Shown here piece by piece: positions 22,795-35,661 of a DNA stretch of 64,000 bases. The stretch spans positions 63,739,436-63,803,435 of the forward strand of contig CM035167.1 of the NCBI GenBank assembly GCA_020205615.1, in the 5' to 3' direction. The position numbers and the translations under genes are program-made. The notes below the pieces were generated by a model. It had not been told where the DNA came from. It did not search any database and saw nothing but the letters and a program-made list of their open reading frames with translations. Position 1 is the stretch's first letter; each line of letters begins with the position of its first letter. The stretch is from Panax quinquefolius. Lineage: Eukaryota; Streptophyta; Magnoliopsida; Apiales; Araliaceae.

Positions 22795-23614
22795 ACTTGT
22801 AAAGCCCCCAAACTCGGGTACTTGAAATCTGAACTTGGTGCTTTACGATACCATTTCTATGAGCGGAATAATACTAATAATAATAACAATAATATAAAAA
22901 TCATACTTAGTTTATATTTATCAGAGTCTAATCCCAATTACGCAACCTTTACTATAATTCTTTACATGATATATAATAAATATCATTGTCTATATATTGT
23001 CTAACTATTACAAAAGACACCATTAAACATGTTCTGTTTGCTTTCCTTTTCACTTGTTTTTGTCTGAACCTTCGGGTTGATCATGCCTAGCTGAAAACAT
23101 TTAAATTTAAGCAAGAATGATCATTTGGGTGCCCAACAAGTAATAACAATTATGAATATAATTAGCTGAAAGAAATAAATGTTTTCTTTGTACATCACTT
23201 CTACAACGAATTTATAGTTGTGAAGTAAACTGAATCGATAATAACAACATAACAATTCTATCTCAAATTTTTGAAACTACATATTGACTATATATATAAG
23301 TATTAGTCGACAGATTATGAACATTGTTTTTAGTTTTCGCTAAGGTTTAGAAGAACTTCATCTGCAAACCATCATAACTTACGGGCGTTAGGTTGTACTT
23401 CCAATGCGCCCTGTATTGATCAATACTACATTGCTAGAACGATATTATCGTTCATCCTTTGTCTGCCTTGGCGCGTAAAAATTTTCCCGTGATCGGGATG
23501 TTCAAACTTAGTCTGGAATCCGAACCAAAAAAATTTGATTGGATACAAAAAGGTTTTAACTTATTCAACGATATTTCTGAATATGTGTCTAGCTGGGTCA
23601 AATAGCTTAGACGG

Positions 23615-23646
<32 letters not shown>

Positions 23647-25104
23647 ACATTTATTTAACTACAATGATTATCTAAGTGGGGACACTTGTGTCACCATACT
23701 TAGAAATTAACGAACATAATATATATCTGAATTACCATATACTAACATGTTGATAAACAATGATTGGATATAGAATATATCACTATAGGGTTAATTATAT
23801 AGTATAATAAAAATATAATTCTGAAACTTCTTACTCATGTCCATTGTATAAAGGAAATGTAAAGGTAAGATACTTGCCTGATGCGCTGCTTATAGTTCGT
23901 AACTTAGTTCTATCTTTATATAACACCTATCAGTAATAAGATCATTGGATCGATTAGAATAACATACTATAGCACATAGCACTGCTTATTGCAGTCAGCA
24001 CATAACATAATCACATTGTCACATATGTTTCACAACTATTGAATCACAAATAAACACATATCTAATAAAATTATCTAAGTCCAGATCAATTTCTGAAACA
24101 TGTCGGTGTACCAACGGCTTTATCGGGTAATTATCGAGTCTAAGACTCTATCCTGTAGTTCAATATCTGTAAGTATCAGTCATATTATTTTTAAATGACT
24201 TAAAATAATTTTTAAACATTTATTATAATTTATTATAAATTTTCAAACACCGGAATCATTATTAAATGATTTAAATATTAAACAATTCTATTATCATTAA
24301 TATATAATTAATATTAAACTATTAATGAAACCATTGCCAAAATCTTAAAGTTATTTATAATAACTCAAAATACTTTTAAAGTATTAATATTACCCTTGAA
24401 TGATTTTTAAAACATTTAAAATCATTTTTAAATAATTACTATTAATATTTTATTATTAATGTACTATTTATCAAAATATTAAAAGTCATTTAGTATAACT
24501 TAATAATATTTTTAATTCATTTATATCCTTTTTAAATGATTTTTAAATTAATAAAACTATTTATTTAATATATTTATTAAATAAACTTAATATCATTTAT
24601 TATTAAATTAATATCATTAATATTAAATTATTAATGAAATTATCCTTTAAATATTAAAAGCTATATTTTATAACTTAAAATAGATTTAAACAATTTATTA
24701 TCATTTAAAATAATTTTTATAATATTAAAATCATTTTTAAACTAATTTTTTTAATATTATTATTAAATAACTTTAACATCATTAATAGTAAATAATTAAT
24801 GAGATTTATCTTTAAATATTGAAAGTTATATTTTATAACTTCAAATATTTTTAAACTATTTATTTTCATTTAAAATGATTTTTCTAATATTAAAATCATT
24901 TTTAAACTAATTTATTTAATATAATTATTAAATAAATCTAATATCATTAATATTAAAATATTAATATTTTTCATGACAAAATATCAAAAGTTATCTTTAT
25001 AACTTAAAAATACTTTTAAAACCTTTAAATCATTTTTCTAAAAATTTAAAATCATTAATTCTATTTTTCATAATTTATTTAATATATTCAACAAATAACT
25101 TAAT

Positions 25105-27504
25105 TGTAAGACCCCAACTTTTATAAATAAAGATGAATTTTCTATAAATATCATTTTTGAATATTATGGAGTAAATTTGATATAATGTTATAGTTGTGGG
25201 TAATATTTATAAATTTTACAAAGTACGCTGAAGTTGTTATATAATATTCGATTCATTCTGGGAATATTCGCTTTTAAGGGAATATTCGTAAGTAACGATT
25301 AACAATCATTGGTGGACCCCATAAACGGAATTATTGTCGGACAGAGAGAAAACGACAAAAAATACTTTTTATGAAAATAACGGTGAAAGTTTTACCGTTA
25401 ACTATTGAAACACCTTGTTAAAATTATAGTAATAATACGCGTGGTTGCATAAGAAGCACACCAGATTAATTATTGATGCTTACGTGAGAAGTCACTCAAG
25501 ATTGTTCAATTATTGCATAAAGAATTGTTGATAGTATTTTGCATAGTAAAATCTTTTTATATAAAACAAAATACTTTTATAATTTATTTATTTTATTAGA
25601 CAATAATTAGAATATATTATATTTTATTATGCATAGTGTCAATATAGTGCCTCGCATAGAATTTTGCATAGTAAAATCTTTTTATATATAAAATGTAATA
25701 CTTTTATAAAGTTATTTATTTTATTAGACAATAATTAGAATATATTATATTTTATTATGCATAGTGTTGCATAGTGTTTTGCATAGTAAAATCTTTTTAT
25801 ATAAAATGTAATACTTTTATAAAGTTATTTGTTTTATTAGACAATAAATAGAATATATTATATTTTATTTAAAAGATTTTGTTTTAAATCTAATCGTCTA
25901 GCTTTAAAGTAAATCAATCTGGACCGTTCTTGAATAAGTTACTATGCAAATCCATTCTTCTATAAATGAAGCTCATTCCTTCATTATTTCTTACTTAATT
26001 CACTTTGAAACTCTAGAGAGAGAAACTATAGAGAGAAAGAAAAAATGTTGTTCGCTACTTCACTACTTCTATATCCAAAGATTATTCTTTCTAAGGTAGG
26101 GGGTATTATTTTTTTGTATTCATGAAGAGAACTTCGTTATTCCATTCTTTATTATTCATTTGAATAACTCAGATACGCTGAGCTACCCTATACTTGGTGA
26201 AATTCTTCTGTTATTCCATTCTTTATCATTATGTTGGAATAACCTGTCTATGCGAAGTACCGCATGCATGGTGATTTCTATTATTATTCCGTTCTTTATC
26301 ATTCTGTTGGAACATCTTGTATATGCATTACGCATGACATGGTTCCATTATTTATTATTCTGTTGGAACATCCTGTCTGTGCGTTTATGCATGACCTGGT
26401 TCCGTTATTTATTATTCTGTTGGAATAACCTGTCTGTGCGGTATATCGCATGCCTGGTGATTTCTTTTGTTATTCCATTCTTTATTATACTCAGTTGGTT
26501 AAAGTTTTGACTTCTATACTCCATGAAATTAGTGGAATATCCTTGATATTTGCGCTTCATCCAGTATCTTTTCATGGAAATATTCTTCTAAGCATTCTTG
26601 AATTATACTCTACAAAGAAGTATCATGTTGACAATTTGGACGTTAATAATTCTTGGATAAATTAATTCTTGAACTTGTTTTATTAAATTCTTATATCATT
26701 GTCATCATCCTCATGTTTATAATATGTTGAAAGTCATCTGTGGCCTGTAGTGCATAGATGGACTTGGTATGATTATGAACAAGGATTATTCGGTATATTC
26801 ATGACCGTAATGTTACAAATGATGTGGTAAAAATCCTCATTGGCCGTAGTGCATTGATGGACAGTTGTTGGCATGATCATGACCATTAATGAATACACGA
26901 ATATCATTGGTCGTAGTGCATGGATAATTTGTGGTCGTGTTACTAAAGAATATCCTTGGCCGTAGTGCAGGGGTGATTCAATGATGTGGATTATTTATTA
27001 TTGTCGAGTCTCAAATGATAAAAGTGATGAAAAACCTTTTAAATCATAAAAGATAGTAGATTTTATTTTCTACTTGACTCTTTTAATGGATTGCTTGTTC
27101 CGCTGCAGTTAAACTTGATGTTTGTTATATTGTATCAGTTTAACACTATTGAAGACTAAAGATAATTTATTCTACTTTATCTTAGTCATAATATTTCTTA
27201 CTGGGCTAGTTGAGCTCACCATTTCTTTCACTGTTCTCTTCAGGAAATGAGAACGTAGCAGGGACTAGTCGGAGAACGGAGTGATGGCGGTCGAGGAGGA
27301 TAGCATTAGTAGTCCTCATTATTCGTGAAATAGTGTGTTAATAAATGTATTGAGGATTTATTTTGAGTTTTAATGTCGTCTGAAGACAATGTTTGCATTA
27401 AAACTCACGTACTCATGTCAGATATTTAAGATTGTATTTGAATTTTGTACCATGTATTTGACGACTCAAGATGGGTGATGTATACCTATTTTGGGGGCGT
27501 CACA
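25105..27504 (+). mobile_element. Solo LTR of the element B family
   Basis: TGTAAGACCCC...GGGGGCGTCACA, 2400 bp, with perfect 5-bp TSDs TTAAT at 25100-25104 and 27505-27509. It aligns along its length with the B LTRs. No internal sequence remains, as expected after recombination between two LTRs. The TATA box is at 25961-25968. The TTGGAATAACCTGTCTGTGCG repeats are at 26150-26460 and the GGCCGTAGTGCA repeats at 26740-26975. Confidence 0.93.
25961..25968 (+). promoter_or_regulatory. TATA box of the solo LTR
   Basis: TATAAATG before AAGCTCATTCCTTCATTATT, a block conserved in the B LTRs. Confidence 0.55.
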
Positions 27505-28317
27505 TTAATTATCATTAATATTAATTAATTAATGAAATTCATTACAAAATATTAAAAGTTATCAAAAATAACTTAAATTATTTTCTTATACCATAATATA
27601 ATTTTAAATGATTTTTTTCATGTATTAAAATTATTTTTAAATAATTTATTTAATATTATAATTAAATAAATTTAATACTTTTATTATTCCAAAAATATTA
27701 AATATTTATGAAATATATTCAAAATAATTAAAAACTAATTTTCGGATTTTAAAATAATTTTTAATAATTTATTATGTATTTTTAATAATTAAAAAATAAT
27801 TTTTTTCTATTTATTTAATAAAAATAATAATTTCAGAAATTAAGTGTTTCAGAAGATCGCTTATAATATTTAAACCTGTCATATATAAGCGTTCTTCGCG
27901 TTCTTGAGCACCGCCAGTAAATTCATGTATGTACTATCAAGGTACACTGTTTGACCATCTATAAATCATGGATCTTGATGTATTTGGGTTCGGTTATGTG
28001 TTAAGGTTATAGTATTGATGTAATACTACAATAGTAAACAAACATCATAGCCATTATATAACAAATCAGATAGAGATCTAAGCAATGGAAAATATGTCAG
28101 ACACTTTTCTTCAATTTCTGGGTTTTCCAGAATTGAAGAACAGTTCATGCTACCACTTTTGGGCTTCCACAACTTTCTATATGTGCAATATTTATGCAAT
28201 ATAATGGATCCAGTGTGTAGCTGGCATAACAAAGAAGATTTCGATCACAATAGTTCACTAAAACAACCACATAATCACCATAAACTGTCCGGTTAAACCA
28301 TGTCAGAAGCCACTGAC

Positions 28318-28348
28318 TTGAGTTTTCTGGGTTACCCAGAAAACTCAA
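28318..28348. repeat. Palindrome 2, second copy (A 5' LTR)
   Basis: Identical to 7918-7948. Palindrome 1 lies just before it at 28107-28140. Confidence 0.95.
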
Positions 28349-29072
28349 CCCGTGAACTTCCGGCTTGGTTTGACCATCCTCCAGATCCACATTGTTTTCA
28401 ATATAAGAGATCTAAAAGCATTAACCTGTAGTATAACTACCATACTACAACTTGAATACAATAAAAAGAACAAAACAATAACAACAAGCAAGATCTAAAC
28501 GGATGAACATGCTGTTAGAAGCGCTCGGGCGCTTCGGGTCGCCTAAATTTTCCCAAATATGGTAGGTCAATGGTCTTTGACCATTAATAGCTTGCTATAT
28601 ATGCATGATCTGGTCATGATACCAGTTCTAGAACATAGATCTCACAGCATACTACAAGACCAAACATTTAAACAACAAAAAACCCTAACAGCCTAAGATC
28701 TACAAGGTCTGACATTCGTTGTCGGACCATCAGAAAAAAATTCCCAGATTTTTGAAATCTTCAAATCCGAGCCTTTAGATGTTATGGATCTAACATCTAG
28801 CAACCCAGATCATCATCATACACTATATATAACATGTTTTAACACCGAATAATAACATCTAACAACAGATCAATGGTCAAATTTTCAAGTTAGGGTTTAT
28901 ACCTATACTTTGATCAATCTTGATCTTAGGGTTCTAATTTGATATAGATGTTAGTGGGGCTTGGTTTGTGACTGATATGTATTGATATTTTCGGAGGTGA
29001 GAGCTTGAGAGAGTTTAGATAGGTGTTGTGAACAAAATAATCTAGCAAAAGCAATTTCTCTCTCTTCTAATC

Positions 29073-29080
29073 TATTTATA
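29073..29080 (-). promoter_or_regulatory. TATA box of A 5' LTR, first copy
   Basis: The minus strand reads TATAAATA before a GAAGAGAGAGA tract. Another copy is at 49502-49509. The region is deleted from the left LTR near 8640. Confidence 0.6.
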
Positions 29081-30593
29081 GAAGTCTAGGATGTATGAAT
29101 TGGCTGAGCAAAGACTGATTGCTGGCATTACTTAAGTCACAATGTCAACCTAGTTGGTCACCAACTCTTAATTTGGTAGGATTTGCAAGTTATCTAAATA
29201 AATAAATGCAAAAGGGCATTTTGGTCTTTTGTAATATAATTTTAATGGCATAAATGTCATTTGGCATAAAATTAGTTTCCTAAAAATGCAATTTAGAGAT
29301 TACTAATTATAATTAGTTTTCTAATGACATAACTTGAATATTTTGGTTTTAAAGTCCAGTAATTATACTTAACCTTGCTAATTTAGCAATTAGGGTTTAT
29401 ATTTAAAAATTAGGTTTTAAAATTATTAATTAGGGTTTCTAATTATTAAATTAGGGTGGGTTCTAATCATTTGGATTTTAAATTACAAATTAGGTTTTCT
29501 CTAATTAGCAATAATATCTATCATACATGATATTAATCATATTAACACAATTTCTGACTGAGCAAAACTCCAGTTTTGGTTTCAAATTAGGGTTCTAGAT
29601 ATTAGGGTTTTATAATTAGGGTTTTTAGATTTTAATTAGGGTTACCTAATTAATTATATAACACGCAATATAAATCACATCACACAATCATTACACAGTC
29701 TTGGATCTCCAATTTGAGTGTTACAGTAGGGTTAGACAAATTAATATTAGGGTTTGGTCATGATACATTAAAATGACCGACCCTTAACAGTTCACACATA
29801 TACAGTATGTAAAACCCCAACTTTTTGAATAAAGATGAATTTTCTATAAATATTATTTTTTAATATTATGGAGTGAAATTGATATAATAGTTGTGGGTAA
29901 TATTTATAAATTTTGCAAAGTATGCAAGTTGTTATATAATATTCTATTGGTCGGGGAATATTCGTTTTAACAGGGAATATTAGTACAACGACACAATCAT
30001 TGGTGGACCCCACAACGGAATTATTGTCGGATTGAGAAAATGAAAAAATACTTTATGAAAATAACGGCGGAAGTTTTACGTTATTATCTGTTGAAACACC
30101 CGGTGTTAAAGAAACAAGAATACGTGGTTGCATAGTAGCATACCAGTATTGATTATTGATGTTTACGTGATAAGTCACTCAGCTTTTGTTGGTATTATTA
30201 ATGTAATAATATGTAAAATCTTTTTATATAAAATGTAATACTTTTATAAAGTTATTCTATAAATAGAATATATTATATTTTATTATGCATAGTGGTCGTA
30301 TAGTGTTCGCATAGTGTTTTGTATAGTAAAATCTTTTTATATAAAATAAAATACTTTTATAAAGTTATCTCATTTTATTAGACAATAATTAGAATATATT
30401 ATATTTTATTATGCATAGTGTTTTGCATATTGCTTGCATAGTGTTTGCATAGTAAAATCTTTTATAAAGTTATTCGTTTTATTAGATTATAAATAGAATA
30501 TATTATATTTTATTTAAAAGATTTTGCTTTAAATATGGACCGTCAGATTAAAACTGGACCGTTCATGAGTTAGTTACTATCGTATCCATTTTC

Positions 30594-30601
30594 TATAAAT
30601 A
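30594..30601 (+). promoter_or_regulatory. TATA box of B 5' LTR
   Basis: TATAAATA followed by AGCTCATTCCTTC, conserved in the 3' LTR (46600-46607, TATAAAAT) and the solo LTR. Confidence 0.6.
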
Positions 30602-30720
30602 TAAGCTCATTCCTTCATTATTTTCTTTTAATTCATCGAAACTCTAGAGAGAGAAAATTATAGAGAGAAAGAAGAAAAGATTTCTGCTACTTAACTACTC
30701 TTATATTCATTCTTTTTACG

Positions 30721-31989
30721 GTAAGGGGTGTTATTCTTTCTTATTCATGAAGAGAACTGTTGTTATTCCATTGCTTATTATTCTGGTTGGAATAACTGTA
30801 TACGCGGTCTACCCTATACTTGGTGACATTCTTCTATTATTCCGTCTTTTTACTATTCTCGTTGAATATCCTCACATGCATGCTTTTTTACGCCTGACTC
30901 GATTAAAATCTTTTTATTATTCTCGTTAGAATATCCTCGTCACATGCATTTTACGCCGGACTGGTTCCGTCTTTATTATTATTATTCGTTGGAATATCAC
31001 ATCACATGCGCTTTTACCGGACCTTATTCCGCCTTTTTATTATTATGTTGGAATATCCTCGTCTCGCAATGCTTTTACGTCGAACCGGGTTCCGTCTTTA
31101 TTATTATTCATTTGAATATCCACATGCATGCGTTTCTATTTGGACCGATTCCGCCCTTATTAGTATTATTCTCGTTGAATAACTCGCCTATGCGAAGTAC
31201 CGCATGATTTCTTTTGTTATTCCATTCTTTATTATACTCAGTTAGTTAAAGTTTTGACTTCTATACTCCATGAAATTAGTAGAATATCCTTGATATTTGC
31301 GTTTCATCCAGCATCTTTTCATGGAAATATTCTTCTAATCATTCTTGAATTTTACTCTACAAAGCAGTATCATGTTGACAATTTGGACATTAGTAGTTCT
31401 TGGACAAATTAATTCTTGAACTTGTTTAATTGAATTCTTATATCATTGTCATCATCCTCATGTTTATATTATGTTGAAAGTCATTTGTGGCCTGTAGTGC
31501 ATAGATGGACTTGGTATGATTATGACCAGGGATTATTCGGTGTAATCATGACCGTAATGTTACAAATGATGTGGTAAAAGTCCTCATTGGCCCGTAGTGC
31601 ATTGATGGACAGTTGTTGGCATGATCATGACCATTAATGAATACACAAATATTCTTGGCCCGTAGTGCATGGATAATTGTGGTCGTGATACTAAAGAATA
31701 TCCTTGGCCGTAGTGCAGGGGTGATTCGATGATGTGGAATATTTATTAAGCTGGGTCTAAGCGATAACAGTGATGAAAAACCTTTTTAATCACAAAAGAT
31801 AGTAGATTCTATTCTCTACTTGACTCTTTTAATGGATTGCTTGATCCGCTGCAGTTAAACTTGATGTCTATTATATTTTATCAGTTTAACATTGTTGGAG
31901 ACTAATGATAATTTATTCTGCATTATCTTAGTCATAATATTTCTTACTAGGCTAGTTGAGCTCACCCTTTCTTTCACTGTTCTCTTCAG
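30721..31989 (+). other. Candidate intron inside the B LTR
   Basis: ACG|GTAAGGGG opens it about 127 bp after the TATA box. TTCTCTTCAG|GAAATGAG closes it after a pyrimidine-rich tract. All minisatellites of the LTR lie within. Equivalent sites are at 26096-27243 in the solo LTR. The 3' LTR keeps the donor at 46727 but has lost the acceptor AG. This is inferred from motifs only. Confidence 0.35.
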
Positions 31990-32286
31990 GAAATGAGAAT
32001 ATAGCCGGGATTAGCTCTGGACGAGTCGGGGAACGGAGTGATGGTCCAGAGGATAGCATTAGTAGTCCTCACTATTCTGTGAAATAGTGTGATAATAATT
32101 GTAATGAGGACTCCTTTTGAGTTTGTATAATCTCTAGTAGATAATATTTGTATTCAAACTCACAGTTATATTTTTTGTCGTACAGTATTTACGTTGTATT
32201 AGTAAGTTGTATTTGAATTTGCACCATGTATCTGGCGCACCCAAGATGGGTGATGTATACCTATTTTTTGGGCGTCGCGGTTAGCT

Positions 32287-32299
32287 TGGTATCAAAGCT
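32287..32299 (+). other. Primer binding site of element B
   Basis: TGGTATCAAAGCT, one mismatch from the iMet-type PBS, a few bases inside the 5' LTR. Confidence 0.85.
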
Positions 32300-32472
32300 T
32301 AGGGATATGATCCCTGGCTAAGATGTGAGACTAGAACTAGGAGGGGAGAGACGGGGAATTCCTTCGCTAGTAGGACCTACTTAAATTTATTTTGTATTTA
32401 AATTGGTTGGTTAGAGTTTAGAGATATTATGTTACATGTCAATTAACCTTTGTTTTGTGGCAGTATCCGAAA

Positions 32473-33560
32473 ATGACATCCGAAAATGTTGAGAATAGCA
32501 ATGGAGCACAAGAGACCGTTGAGTCTGCACATATCAATAATCAGGAGAATGTGCATCAGGAAGGCGACAATCCTCATGCACACACTAACACTAACAAAAT
32601 GATGAATGATGGATTGTTCAGAGGCTTTATGCAATTCATGCAACAGCAGGCGAGAGCGGCTCCTGTCCAAAATGTAGGTGGAAACATCGAAACTCTCAAG
32701 GTCACCGCTAAACAGTTCAAGGAGCTGGGACCACCGGAGTTTAAGGGAGAGCCAAAACCACTTATGGCGGAAGCATGGATAAAGCAGATCACCAAGATAT
32801 TTGATGTCTTGGAATGCTCCGAGGAGCAAAAGGTTCCCTTTGCCGCCTTTATATTGCGCGGAGAGGCGATTCGTTGGGAATCCAGAAACATACTCAACTC
32901 CGCCGTCAGATCAAGATGTCTTGGGAGAAGTTCCAAGAGCTATTCAACAACAAATACTTTCCCAAAAGTATTCGTCACATGAAGGAGGTAGAGTTTATCA
33001 AATTGGAGCAAAATAATATGACCGTGTCGGAATACGAGGAAACATTTGCGGAGTTATCCCGGTTTGCGTCCCACTTAGTGGATAATGAAGAGAGAATGGC
33101 GCGAATGTTTTTAAGAGGTTTGAATCCGGAGATACGTCAACATCTTATTTCTCATAAACTGTGTTTGTATTCAGATGTTGTAAATAAGGCTCAGTTGGTG
33201 GAGCGCGATAACGAGTCAACGCAACCAAAATAGAGTAGCCGACAAAGTGATAATACCAGTGAGAGCAATCATCGAAGCGGTGACAACAAGCGTGGAGGGA
33301 ATCAACAGACCAGAAATGGTAACCACTTCGGTGGTAATCAGGGCCAAAACAATAAGAATGAACATTTCAAGAAGAGGAGATTCAACAATGATGGAAAGAC
33401 ATCAGCACCAGATCCGTTGTTAAGGAAGGAGAAAGACCACTTATCATATGCTTCAAATGCGGAGGGGAGGGACACATCAGTCCAAATTGTGCGATGCCGT
33501 CCAAAACATGTTATAATTGTGGAAGAGAAGGTCACTTAGCCCGATTTTATCGTTCACCGA
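32473..33560 (+). pseudogene. gag of element B (near full length, frameshifted)
   Basis: The start is ATG at 32473 (MTSENVENSNG). The first frame holds the N-terminal region and the start of the capsid core (FKELGPPEFKG, then WIKQITKIFDVLECSEEQK) to about 32880. The frame then shifts and continues to a TAG at 33231, with EFIKLEQNNMTVSEYEETF and the LSRFASHLV block. Another shift leads to a basic Gly/Asn-rich tail and two CCHC knuckles. CFKCGGEGHISPNC (33449-33490) is intact, while CYNCGREGHLARFY (33509-33550) has lost its last Cys. Gag would form the particle and bind RNA. At least two frame breaks separate the parts. Confidence 0.85.
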
Positions 33561-34162
33561 AAACAAATTCAGCTAAGATGGAGGCACCAAAGGATATCCT
33601 AGAAAAGTCAAAGCTGGTAGTGCAAGGGAGAGCGTTTGTTGTGACCTCCCAGAAAGCAAGGAACCCGAATGAGGTCATCACGGGTAAGCTTATCATAAAC
33701 TCTAGCGAATTCTACACTTTATTTGATACCGGTTCTACCCATTCTTTTATTTCTCCTACTTGCGCTCAACGATTAAATTTGACTCCGGAGAAATTAGACT
33801 TTGACTTATCTGTGGAAACTCCGTTGGGAGAAACCTTCATTACATCCACGGTTTATAAGTCTTGTTTGGTTCAAGTTGGTACCCACACATTACCTGTCGA
33901 TCTTATTGCATTAAAAATACTTGCATTTGATGTAATTCTAGGGATTGATTGGTTAACTACTCATCATGCAAAAATTGATTGTTTTCGTAAGGTTGTTAGC
34001 TTTCATATTCCTAATCAACCTATTATGCGAATTCAAGCAACCAAACCATTAAAATCAATCATCGTCATCTCAAGCCATAAAGCTATTCATTTATTGAAAA
34101 ACGGATGTCAAGCTTTCTTAGTCGATGTCACAGATCTAAACAAAATACGCCATTTTGAATAA
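33494..34162 (+). pseudogene. Aspartic protease region of element B pol
   Basis: An open stretch of 222 codons includes the second zinc knuckle and the protease. The active site is FDTGSTHSFIS at 33721-33750, with the DTG triad kept. The flap and second hydrophobic-hydrophobic-Gly motif (VILGIDWLTTHHAKIDC, around 33930-33980) are present, as in plant Ty3 proteases. It ends with a stop 8 bp before the RT frame. In intact relatives gag-pol is one frame, so this stop probably marks a frameshift. Confidence 0.85.
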
Positions 34163-34170
34163 TATTTCTA

Positions 34171-34915
34171 TTGTTAATGAATTTCCGACGTATTCTGAAG
34201 AACTTCCCGCCTACCCCAGAGCGTGAAATTAAATTTTGTATCGACCTTGAACCCGGTACAAAACCTATTTCCAAAGCCCCATATCGAATGGCTCCTATTG
34301 AACTTCAGAAGTTAAAGACTCAACTGCAGGAATTTTTAGACATTGGCTTTATTCGTCCTAGTACTTCTCTTTGGGGTGCTCCTGTTCTATTCGTGAAGAA
34401 GAAAGATGGGAGTATGCGACTTTGTATTGATTATCGGGAGTTGAATCATGTCACCATAAAAAATAAGTACCTATTTCCACGTATTGATGACCTGTTTGAC
34501 CAGTTGCAAGGAGCCAAATTCTTTTCAAAGATTGATCTTCATTCCGGATATCACCAATTGAAGATTAGAACCGATGATATTCCAAAGACGGCTTTAGAAC
34601 TCCCCAGACGGGCATTATGAATTCCTAGTCATGTCCTTTGGATTGACTAATGCTCATGTTGCCTTCATGGATATGATGAACCGAGTATTCAAGGAATATT
34701 TGGATCATTTTGTGGTCGTCTTTATTGATGATATCCTTATATATTCCAAAAGCCGTGAAGATCATGAGGAACACTTGAGGCTGATACTCCAAAAGCTTCG
34801 TGAATACAAGCTTTATGCCAAGTTGAAGAAATGTGAGTTCTGGCTTGAGGAATTAGCATTCCTTGGGCACGTGGTATCAAGTCATGGAATATCCGTTGAC
34901 CCAAAGAAAGATTGA
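34171..34915 (+). pseudogene. Reverse transcriptase of element B pol
   Basis: Two frames carry a nearly full Ty3 RT. The first (34171-34620) has [40 protein letters not shown] and [15 protein letters not shown]. After a frameshift near 34615 the second (34631-34915) has [20 protein letters not shown] and the catalytic FIDDILIYS at 34721-34747. The catalytic Asp of LHSGYHQ (KIDL) and the DD pair are kept. In LTNAPxxF the usual Pro is His. It ends at [11 protein letters not shown], followed by a stop. Confidence 0.88.
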
Positions 34916-35058
34916 AGCTATTCAAAGTCGGGAGCAACCTAAATCAATGATCAAGCACGTAGCTTTTCGGCTTTAGCCGATTATTATCTGAGATTCGTAG
35001 AAGGGTTTTCTCGAATCGCTACTCCACTAACTCACCGACGGAAAGATACAAAGTTCTA
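34916..35058 (+). pseudogene. Decayed RT-RNase H linker of element B
   Basis: Codons for [23 protein letters not shown] sequence cover about 34960-35020 in shifted frames; stops interrupt it. Confidence 0.6.
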
Positions 35059-35640
35059 TTGAGCGAGGAATGTGAGAAGAGTTTTCAAGAACTCAAGAGG
35101 AGACTCATTTCAGCACCTGTTCTGACAATACCATCTGGTTCGAAGGGATTTGTCATCTACAGTGATTCTTCGGGCAAAGGGTTAGGATGTGTTCTCATGC
35201 AACATGGGAAAGTCATAGCCTATGCCTCACGACAACTCAAAGAATATGAGAGGAATTATCCTACTCATGACCTAGAGTTAGTAGTTGTTGTCTTCACACT
35301 TAAAATTTGGAGGCATTACTTGTATGGGGAGAAAGTGGAGATCTTTACGGATCATAAAAGCCTCAAATATTTCTTCACTCAAAAGGAACTCAACACGCGA
35401 CAACGACGTTGGCTTGAACTCATTGAAAGATTATGATCATACCATCCAATACCATCCCGAAAAAAGAAAGTGGTAGCCGATTTATTGAGTAGAAGATCAT
35501 ATGCGGTACGAAAGTGCAATATTGTCAACGCAAAGTCCCATTTTGTATGACTTGCAAAGGATGGAGATAGAGATAAAGACTCCAGGACCCCGTGATGATG
35601 GCAAATATACTGAGTAGAACCAACTTTAATTGATAAAATT
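35059..35640 (+). pseudogene. RNase H and start of integrase linker of element B
   Basis: An open 125-codon stretch (to 35436) has the Ty3 RNase H pattern. The first Asp is in [13 protein letters not shown], Glu in [10 protein letters not shown] and a further Asp in [13 protein letters not shown]. After a 1-bp shift the text continues as DHTIQYHPEKRK and ADLLSRRSYA, the usual link to integrase. It ends in EPTLIDKIKATQ-like codons before element E at 35662. Confidence 0.82.
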
Positions 35641-35661
35641 AAAGCTACTCAAATTACGATC

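Larger units (their letters stand above)
29808..32279 (+). repeat. 5' LTR of element B
   Basis: TGTAAAACCCCAA to GGGCGTCGCG (the end is decayed from CGTCACA). Minisatellite units with GGAATATC...CATGCAT...TTTATTATTAT are at 30770-31200. GGCCGTAGTGCATxGATGG repeats are at 31485-31720. A candidate intron lies at 30721-31989. Confidence 0.9.

Noticed and set aside
32443..32936. Minus-strand ORFs over the B gag region
   Set aside because: Shadows of the gag coding strand, which has clear motifs on plus.
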